A stretch of DNA of 64,000 bases. It comes from Spirochaetota bacterium (GTDB lineage Bacteria; Spirochaetota; Spirochaetia; Treponematales; Rectinemataceae). Positions 58,500 through 64,000 of this stretch are shown piece after piece. The stretch lies in NCBI GenBank assembly GCA_029265615.1, contig JAJUIB010000003.1, positions 1-64,000 of the forward strand, in the 5' to 3' direction. Below the pieces are notes generated by a model, which did not search any database, was not told the origin of the DNA, and saw nothing but the letters and a program-made list of their open reading frames with translations. Position 1 is the stretch's first letter. Every line of letters starts with the position of its first letter. Position numbers and translations under genes: made by a program.

Positions 58500-59690
58500 A
58501 TGGCTAAAGAGAAGTTCGAGCGTACCAAACCTCATATGAACGTTGGTACGATCGGCCACATCGACCACGGCAAGACGACTCTCAGCGCTGCCATCACCAT
58601 GTACTGCGGCCGCAAGTACGGCGACAAGGTCATGAAGTACGACGATATCGACAATGCGCCGGAAGAGAAGGCGCGCGGTATCACCATCAATACCCGGCAC
58701 CTTGAGTATCAGTCCGAGAAGCGCCACTATGCGCACATCGACTGCCCTGGTCACGCCGACTATATCAAGAACATGATCACCGGCGCTGCGCAGATGGACG
58801 GCGCCATCCTTGTCGTTTCCGCGCCCGACTCGGTCATGCCCCAGACTCGCGAGCACGTCCTCCTTGCCCGCCAGGTCGGCGTTCCCTCCGTGCTTGTCTT
58901 CCTCAACAAGGTCGACCTTGTTGATGATCCTGAACTCATCGAGCTTGTCGAGCAGGAAGTTCGCGATCTCCTTACCTTCTATGGCTTCCCTGGCGAAAAG
59001 ACCCCGATCATCAAGGGTTCCGCGTTCAAGGCCATGTCCGAGCCCGATAATGCTGAGGCGGGCAAGTGCATCCAGGAGCTTCTTGATGCGATGGACTCCT
59101 TCTTCCCGGATCCTGAGCGCCTTACGGATAAACCCTTCCTTATGCCCATCGAGGATGTTTTCTCGATCTCTGGCCGCGGTACCGTCGTTACGGGCCGTGT
59201 CGAGCGCGGCGTGATCAAGGTTAACGAAACGGTCGAGATCGTGGGTATCAAGCCGACCCGCTCCACGGTTGTCACCGGCGTCGAGATGTTCAACAAGCTC
59301 CTTGATGAGGGGCAGGCGGGCGACAACATCGGCACCCTTCTTCGCGGTATTGAGAAGAAGGAGGTTGAGCGCGGTCAGGTTCTTGCCAAGCCGGGTTCGA
59401 TCACCCCGCACACGAAGTTCAAGGGCCAGATTTACTGCCTTTCCAAGGATGAGGGTGGCCGCCACAGCCCCTTCTTTGGTGGTTATCGGCCCCAGTTCTA
59501 CTTCCGCACGACGGACATCACCGGCACCGTCACCCTTCCTGAGGGTCGCGAGATGGTGATGCCTGGCGATAACACGGAGATTCAGGTCGAGCTCATCTAC
59601 CCGATCGCCATGGAGAAGGGGCTTAAGTTTGCTATCCGTGAGGGTGGCCGCACGGTTGCTTCCGGCCAGGTTACCGAGGTGATTGCGTAA
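58500..59690 (+). CDS. tuf: Elongation factor Tu
   Basis: 396-residue GTPase that brings aminoacyl-tRNA to the ribosome. G motifs: [23 protein letters not shown]. The start [26 protein letters not shown] sets ATG 58500. Full length and intact. Codon use is strongly biased, as expected for a highly expressed gene. Confidence 0.99.
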   Translation: MAKEKFERTKPHMNVGTIGHIDHGKTTLSAAITMYCGRKYGDKVMKYDDIDNAPEEKARGITINTRHLEYQSEKRHYAHIDCPGHADYIKNMITGAAQMDGAILVVSAPDSVMPQTREHVLLARQVGVPSVLVFLNKVDLVDDPELIELVEQEVRDLLTFYGFPGEKTPIIKGSAFKAMSEPDNAEAGKCIQELLDAMDSFFPDPERLTDKPFLMPIEDVFSISGRGTVVTGRVERGVIKVNETVEIVGIKPTRSTVVTGVEMFNKLLDEGQAGDNIGTLLRGIEKKEVERGQVLAKPGSITPHTKFKGQIYCLSKDEGGRHSPFFGGYRPQFYFRTTDITGTVTLPEGREMVMPGDNTEIQVELIYPIAMEKGLKFAIREGGRTVASGQVTEVIA

Positions 59691-59907
59691 ACAGTTTGCG
59701 TGCGTCTCTCTCTGAGGCTCGGTCTTGGGGAGAGATGCCGTGTCGGTGTTTTGCCGGTACTGGAACGATAGTGCTTTGGGTGCACGGCGCATGGCGTCGT
59801 GCACCGTGCTTGCGGGGCTCCCCGGCCCCGCCGCGTAACGCTCGGACGGCGCGCCCGCCAGGGAACGGCCGACTTAGGGACGTACGCAAGTGATCTTTGG
59901 AGGAAGC
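59691..59907 (+). promoter_or_regulatory. Structured tuf-rpsJ spacer
   Basis: 217 nt without a gene. Two hairpins: GTGCACG (59780-59786) with CGTGCAC (59798-59804), and GCGGGGC (59812-59818) with GCCCCGC (59825-59831). Neither has a T-run. It may carry S10-operon leader control, but no known L4 leader motif was recognised. Confidence 0.4.
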
Positions 59908-60213
59908 ATGAAGGACAGGATTCGCGTCAAGCTCCGAGGGTTCGATGTTCGTCTCATCGACGACAGCGCGCGCGGCATCGTACAGACGGTGCAGAAGGCG
60001 GGCGCCAAGGTCGCAGGGCCGATACCTCTCCCCACTCGGATCAATAAGTACACGGTGCTTCGCTCGCCGCACGTTCACAAGAAGTCGCGGGAGCAGTTCG
60101 AGATGAGGACCCACAAGCGCTTGATCGACATCATCGATCCCACCGCCGACGTCATGGACGCGCTCATGAAGCTTGAGCTGCCCGCGGGCGTCGACGTGGA
60201 AATCAAGCAGTAA
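59908..60213 (+). CDS. rpsJ: 30S ribosomal protein S10
   Basis: 101-residue head protein of the small subunit, also Nus[16 protein letters not shown] and the [28 protein letters not shown] loop are typical. ATG 59908 follows GGAGGA by 3-4 nt. First gene of the S10 operon. Confidence 0.98.
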   Translation: MKDRIRVKLRGFDVRLIDDSARGIVQTVQKAGAKVAGPIPLPTRINKYTVLRSPHVHKKSREQFEMRTHKRLIDIIDPTADVMDALMKLELPAGVDVEIKQ

Positions 60214-60289
60214 CCGTACGGGGCTTGGCCCCGTAAGCCAGCAGTAACGCCCGGCTTCGAGCCGAAGCGTTCAACGCTAGGAGAACCGT

Positions 60290-60916
60290 ATGATCGGATT
60301 GATCGGAAAGAAGGCCGGGATGACCCAGGTCTTCGACGCGAGCGGGAAGCTCATCCCCGTCACCGTCATCGAATTCGCCCCGAACGTCGTTGTTGCCAAG
60401 AAGACGGCGGAAAAGGACGGCTATGACGCGATTGTCGTCGGTGTTGGCGAGATGAAGAAGTCCCGCACGACGAAGCCCTATGCGGGCCAGTTTGCCGAGG
60501 GTATTGCTCCCGCCAAGCTCCTTCGCGAGATGCGCGATTTCGAGAAGGAGTGCGCCGTGGGTGACAAGCTTGGCGTTTCCACCCTCGAGGGGCTGCGCTT
60601 TGTCGACGTGACTGCCGTTTCCAAGGGTAAGGGCTTTCAGGGCGTCATGAAGCGCTGGGGTTTCGGAGGTGGTCGCAACACGCACGGCTCTAAGTTCCAC
60701 CGCGAGCCGGGTTCCACTGGCCAGAGTACCTACCCCCACAAGACCTTCAAGAACGTGAAGCTCCCCGGCCGTATGGGCGGTGAGCGCGTCACGGTCCAGA
60801 ATCTCAAGGTCGTCCGCGTGGACGCCGAGAACGCTTGCATCCTCGTCCGCGGCGCCGTCCCCGGTCCGCGCGACTGCACCGTACTCGTCCGCGGCGCGGT
60901 CAAGAAGACGAAGTAA
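60290..60916 (+). CDS. rplC: 50S ribosomal protein L3
   Basis: 208-residue protein near the peptidyl-transferase center. It opens with [15 protein letters not shown], keeps the [14 protein letters not shown] loop and the [15 protein letters not shown] end. AGGAG precedes ATG 60290. Confidence 0.98.
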   Translation: MIGLIGKKAGMTQVFDASGKLIPVTVIEFAPNVVVAKKTAEKDGYDAIVVGVGEMKKSRTTKPYAGQFAEGIAPAKLLREMRDFEKECAVGDKLGVSTLEGLRFVDVTAVSKGKGFQGVMKRWGFGGGRNTHGSKFHREPGSTGQSTYPHKTFKNVKLPGRMGGERVTVQNLKVVRVDAENACILVRGAVPGPRDCTVLVRGAVKKTK

Positions 60917-60929
60917 GGCGGAGGACCCC

Positions 60930-61565
60930 ATGGAAAGGAAAGTCGTTTCCTTGCAGGGCAAGGAGCTCCGGAGCATCGAGCTTTCGGACTCGGTCTTCGG
61001 CCTGCCCATCAACGAGGACGTCATCTATTACGCGATCAACAACGAGCTTGCGAACCTTCGCGTCGGCACCGCCTGCACGAAGACGCGCGCCGAAGTGCAT
61101 GGCACGAACCGCCGGCCCTACTCGCAGAAAGGCACCGGCCGCGCCCGCCAGGGTGACTACAAGTCGCCGCTCTATGTCGGTGGCGGCGTCGTGTTCGGTC
61201 CGAAGCCGCGCGATTACTCGTTCGTGCTTCCCAAAAAGGTAAAGCGGCTCGCGATGAAGTCCATTCTGAGCCTCAAGGCGCAGAATGGCAGTATGCAGAT
61301 TGTCGAGGATTTTACGGTCGAGTCGGGCAAGACTCGCGACCTCGTCAAAAAGCTCGAGGCGCTCGCCTCCGACAAAAACCCCGAGCGCACCGTTGTGATC
61401 CTCGCGGGCGACGACGCCGCGGTGAAGCGGGCAGGCAGGAACATCCCCTGGCTTCACTTTCTTGCGTACAACCGCCTTCGCGCTCACGACCTCTTCTACG
61501 GTCGGAAGGTCATCGTCCTCGAGTCCGCCGCCAAGGGCTTGAACGAGTTCTACGCGGATAAGTAA
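60930..61565 (+). CDS. rplD: 50S ribosomal protein L4
   Basis: 211-residue exit-tunnel protein. The long tunnel loop is seen in RAEVHGTNRRPYSQKGTGRARQG, and the C-terminal part ends in HDLFYGRKVIVLESAAKGL. ATG 60930 follows GGAGGA. L4 represses its operon in E. coli; whether it does so here is unknown. Confidence 0.97.
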   Translation: MERKVVSLQGKELRSIELSDSVFGLPINEDVIYYAINNELANLRVGTACTKTRAEVHGTNRRPYSQKGTGRARQGDYKSPLYVGGGVVFGPKPRDYSFVLPKKVKRLAMKSILSLKAQNGSMQIVEDFTVESGKTRDLVKKLEALASDKNPERTVVILAGDDAAVKRAGRNIPWLHFLAYNRLRAHDLFYGRKVIVLESAAKGLNEFYADK

Positions 61566-61577
61566 GGAGCAGGTACG

Positions 61578-61862
61578 ATGGAATACGATTCGATCCTTAT
61601 CGAGCCGGTGCTCACCGAAAAGAGCAACCTGCTCCGCGAGACCGGGCGCTACGTTTTCCGCGTTGACGCCCGCGCGGACAAGCATCAGGTCATGGAAGCC
61701 GTGCGCCGCATGTTCCAGGTGCACCCCGTTTCCTGCAACATCGTCAATGTGAAGTCCAAGCCGAAGCGGCTCCGCGGTCGCCCCGGCCGGACCTCCGAAT
61801 GGAAGAAGGCCATCGTCCGCGTTGCGCCCGGCGAGACGATCAAGATTTTCGAGGGCGCCTGA
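61578..61862 (+). CDS. rplW: 50S ribosomal protein L23
   Basis: 94-residue protein at the tunnel exit, docking site for SRP and trigger factor. LIEPVLTEKSNLL and VNVKSKPKRLRGRPGRTSEWKKAIV are typical. Its AAGGAG site overlaps the end of rplD. Confidence 0.97.
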   Translation: MEYDSILIEPVLTEKSNLLRETGRYVFRVDARADKHQVMEAVRRMFQVHPVSCNIVNVKSKPKRLRGRPGRTSEWKKAIVRVAPGETIKIFEGA

Positions 61863-61878
61863 AACGTAAGGGGATATT

Positions 61879-62709
61879 ATGGGTATCAAGACCTTTAGGC
61901 CTATCACTCCGGGCCTCCGGCACCGGGTGCAGGTGGTGAACAGCGAGATCACCACCAACAGGAGCGAGCCCGAGAAGTCCCTTACGAGGGGTAAAAAGTC
62001 GAACGGCGGCCGCGCCTCCAATGGGCGCATCTCCGTCCGGCACCAGGGCGGTGGCCACAAGCAGCGCTACCGGGATATCGATTTCAAGCGCGACAAGCTC
62101 GGCGTGCCGGGCGTCGTGAAGGCGATCGAGTACGACCCGAACCGCAGCTCGAACATCGCTCTTATCCACTACCTTGATGGCGAAAAGCGCTACATCATCT
62201 GCCCGAAGGACCTTGTGGTCGGCAAGCAGATTGTGGCGGGCCCCAACGCCCCCATCGAGGTCGGGAACTCCCTTCCCCTCGAGGCGATTCCGGTCGGCAT
62301 CACGATTCACAACGTCGAGCTCACCCTCGGCAAAGGCGGCCAGCTCGCCCGCTCCGCGGGCGCGAGTGCGATGATCGTCGGCAAGGAGGGCGACTATGTC
62401 ACCATCAAGCTCCCCTCCGGCGAGCTCCGCATGGTGTTCAAGAAGTGCTCGGCAACCATCGGCGCCGTCGGCAACGAGGAGCACATGAACGAGCGCCTCG
62501 GCAAGGCCGGCCGCACGCGCTGGCTCGGCATTCGTCCGACCGTCCGCGGTACCGTCATGAACCCGGTTGATCACCCGCATGGCGGTGGCGAAGGCCGTGG
62601 CAAGGGCTATAAGCAGCCCCTCACGCCCTGGGGTCAGCCGTGCAAGGGTTACAAGACGCGTGATCCGCACAAGCCGTCGAGCCGCTTCATCGTGAAGCGC
62701 CGGAAGTAA
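61879..62709 (+). CDS. rplB: 50S ribosomal protein L2
   Basis: 276-residue core protein of the large subunit. [12 protein letters not shown] and [17 protein letters not shown] mark the RNA-binding domain, and the conserved [17 protein letters not shown] segment holds the His near the peptidyl-transferase center. 16 nt after rplW. Confidence 0.98.
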   Translation: MGIKTFRPITPGLRHRVQVVNSEITTNRSEPEKSLTRGKKSNGGRASNGRISVRHQGGGHKQRYRDIDFKRDKLGVPGVVKAIEYDPNRSSNIALIHYLDGEKRYIICPKDLVVGKQIVAGPNAPIEVGNSLPLEAIPVGITIHNVELTLGKGGQLARSAGASAMIVGKEGDYVTIKLPSGELRMVFKKCSATIGAVGNEEHMNERLGKAGRTRWLGIRPTVRGTVMNPVDHPHGGGEGRGKGYKQPLTPWGQPCKGYKTRDPHKPSSRFIVKRRK

Positions 62710-62723
62710 GGGAGGAGCCCCAA

Positions 62724-63005
62724 GTGTCCAGGTCCGTTAAGAAAGGGCCCTTCATCGAGAAGAGCCTCTACAAGAAAGTCCAGGAAGCGAGCAAGGCGGG
62801 GGACAAGAAGATGGTGAAAACCTACTCCCGCACCTCGACCATTATCCCCGAGATGGTCGGCCTGACCGTGTCGGTGTACAACGGCAAGACGTGGATGCCG
62901 GTCTATGTGACCGAAAACCTCGTCGGCCACAAGCTCGGTGAGTTCGCCCCGACCCGCGTCTTCCGCGGCCATGCCGGCAGCGACAAGAAGGCCGAGAAGA
63001 AGTGA
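62724..63005 (+). CDS. rpsS: 30S ribosomal protein S19
   Basis: 93-residue head protein. [14 protein letters not shown] opens it, and the C-terminal [16 protein letters not shown] is typical. The start codon is GTG at 62724, after GGGAGGAG. It ends just before rplV. Confidence 0.97.
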   Translation: MSRSVKKGPFIEKSLYKKVQEASKAGDKKMVKTYSRTSTIIPEMVGLTVSVYNGKTWMPVYVTENLVGHKLGEFAPTRVFRGHAGSDKKAEKK

Positions 63006-63016
63006 GGCGAGCGACT

Positions 63017-63385
63017 ATGGCAGCCAATAAGACCGGTTACCGCGCGACCGCCAAGTGGCTCATCGCCTCTCCCTCCAAGGTTCGGCCCGTCGCCGACCTC
63101 GTGAGGATGAGGCCGTACGCCGAGGCCGTCGCCATCCTTGAGAACACGCCCAACAAGGGCGCCAAGCTCATCAAAAAAGTGGTGGCTTCGGCCGCCGCGA
63201 ACGCGCTCGACCGCAATCGGAAGCTCGACGAGAGCATGCTCTACGTCCGGGAAATCCGGGTCGACGAGGGCCCGCGCATGAGGCGCGTCTGGTTCAGGGC
63301 TCGCGGCAGGGCGGACATGCTCGTCAAGCGCATGTGCCACATCAGCTGCGTGATCGACGAGATCGGCAACAAGACGGAGGCGTAA
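63017..63385 (+). CDS. rplV: 50S ribosomal protein L22
   Basis: 122-residue exit-tunnel protein. [24 protein letters not shown] and the C-terminal hairpin with [21 protein letters not shown] are typical. ATG 63017 is chosen from the N-terminal homology; the in-frame GTG 63002 would overlap the rpsS stop. Confidence 0.95.
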   Translation: MAANKTGYRATAKWLIASPSKVRPVADLVRMRPYAEAVAILENTPNKGAKLIKKVVASAAANALDRNRKLDESMLYVREIRVDEGPRMRRVWFRARGRADMLVKRMCHISCVIDEIGNKTEA

Positions 63386-63386
63386 G

Positions 63387-64000
63387 GTGGGTCAGAAAGT
63401 CAGCCCGATCGGGCTCCGCATCGGCATCAACAAGGACTGGAAGTCCCGCTGGTACGTCGATCCGCGCGACTACGCCAAGACGCTCCACGAGGATTTGGCG
63501 ATCCGCCGCCGCATTCTCGAGCTTCCCGAGACCAAGGGTGCCGACATTTCCGAGGTTGAGATTGTCCGTCACCCCCAGAAGATCACCGTTGTGATCCATA
63601 CGGCACGCCCTGGCGTGCTCATCGGGGTGAAGGGCGCCAATATCGAGCAGATCGGCCTCCAGCTCCAGAAGCTTGCGAGCAAAAAGGTTCAGATCAAGAT
63701 CAAGGAAATCAAGAAGACCGATACGAATGCCCAGGTCGTCGCCCAGGGCATTGCCCGGCAGCTTGAAAACCGCGGTTCCTTCCGCAAGGCCATCAAGATG
63801 GCCGTTGCAAACGCCATGAAGGGCGGAGCGCAGGGCTGCAAGGTGCGTGTTTCCGGCCGCTTAGGCGGCGCGGATATGTCCCGCACCGAAGAGCACAAAG
63901 AGGGGCGTGTTCCCCTCCACACGCTCCGCGCCGACATCGACTATGGCTTCTGGGAGGCCCACACGACCTTCGGGAAGATCGGCGTCAAGGTGTGGATCTA
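63387..64000 (+). CDS. rpsC: 30S ribosomal protein S3 (partial, cut by window end)
   Basis: First 204 residues of S3. The start codon is GTG at 63387, one nt after the rplV stop, with GGAGGCGTAAG just upstream inside rplV. It opens (G)[16 protein letters not shown]; the KH domain motif is seen in [21 protein letters not shown] and the C-terminal domain in [31 protein letters not shown]. The remaining residues lie beyond the window. Confidence 0.97.
   Translation, partial: MGQKVSPIGLRIGINKDWKSRWYVDPRDYAKTLHEDLAIRRRILELPETKGADISEVEIVRHPQKITVVIHTARPGVLIGVKGANIEQIGLQLQKLASKKVQIKIKEIKKTDTNAQVVAQGIARQLENRGSFRKAIKMAVANAMKGGAQGCKVRVSGRLGGADMSRTEEHKEGRVPLHTLRADIDYGFWEAHTTFGKIGVKVWI

Overview
The window looks like chromosomal DNA of a GC-rich, probably anaerobic spirochaete. 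RpoB carries Asn (residue 490) in the rifampicin-binding motif ([10 protein letters not shown]) where most bacteria have Ser, a known spirochaete trait linked to natural rifampicin resistance. A bacterial XPB-type helicase, a GHKL-HDOD fusion and lipoproteins with loose lipoboxes fit that group. A rubrerythrin, superoxide reductase and rubredoxin cluster suggests an anaerobe. Genus cannot be fixed from this sequence alone. I see no IS element, prophage, CRISPR array or plasmid feature.

Layout. 1-131: end of an rRNA operon (5S). 210-2311: KtrB/KtrA potassium uptake. 2555-3733: serine-palmitoyltransferase-like enzyme. 3945-6131: RadC, then the oxygen-defence cluster. 6272-16280: a small orphan, an RlmI-like methyltransferase, a vWA/CsgG-like lipoprotein, RadA, MalQ, a GH3-like protein without catalytic residues, and a Gate-domain membrane protein. 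16308-20970: CcdA-TlpA, a ClpP paralogue coupled to purC, and an EEP-family lipoprotein. 20998-27628: a DNA-maintenance island with a DNA methyltransferase divergent from an XPB helicase, a helicase-associated protein and a NYN-OST-HTH protein, then a UDG-like protein. 27760-42822: cell-envelope, signalling and transport genes (VanY-like peptidase, HDOD protein, Lon-like protease, propeller plus NodB-like protein, HAD phosphatase, TrkH/TrkA, chemoreceptor, MurJ). 42908-64000: one long expression block, tRNA-Thr, rpmG, tRNA-Trp, secE, nusG, rplKAJL, rpoBC, rpsLG, a divergent EF-G-like GTPase, tuf, then the S10 operon to rpsC, which is cut by the window end.

Two sequence-level patterns stand out. 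First, about ten genes (among them rlmI-like, radA, the Gate protein, the methyltransferase, XPB, the VanY-like gene, the HAD gene and the EF-G-like gene) have a sigma-70-like -10 box ending only 6-9 nt before the start codon and no Shine-Dalgarno sequence, which predicts leaderless mRNAs. Multi-gene operons and ribosomal genes instead have good Shine-Dalgarno sites. Second, the expression block is punctuated by strong hairpins: a 20-bp stem ending exactly at the tRNA-Trp 5' end, and a 17-bp perfect stem after rpoC whose loop holds the -35 box of a candidate rpsL promoter.

The best candidate for an undescribed system is the island at 20998-26861: methyltransferase, SF2 helicase, a protein with XPB-N-like and WYL-like regions, and a NYN nuclease, the last three joined by 4-bp ATGA overlaps. 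It may be a repair or genome-surveillance complex. This is inference from gene layout and motifs.
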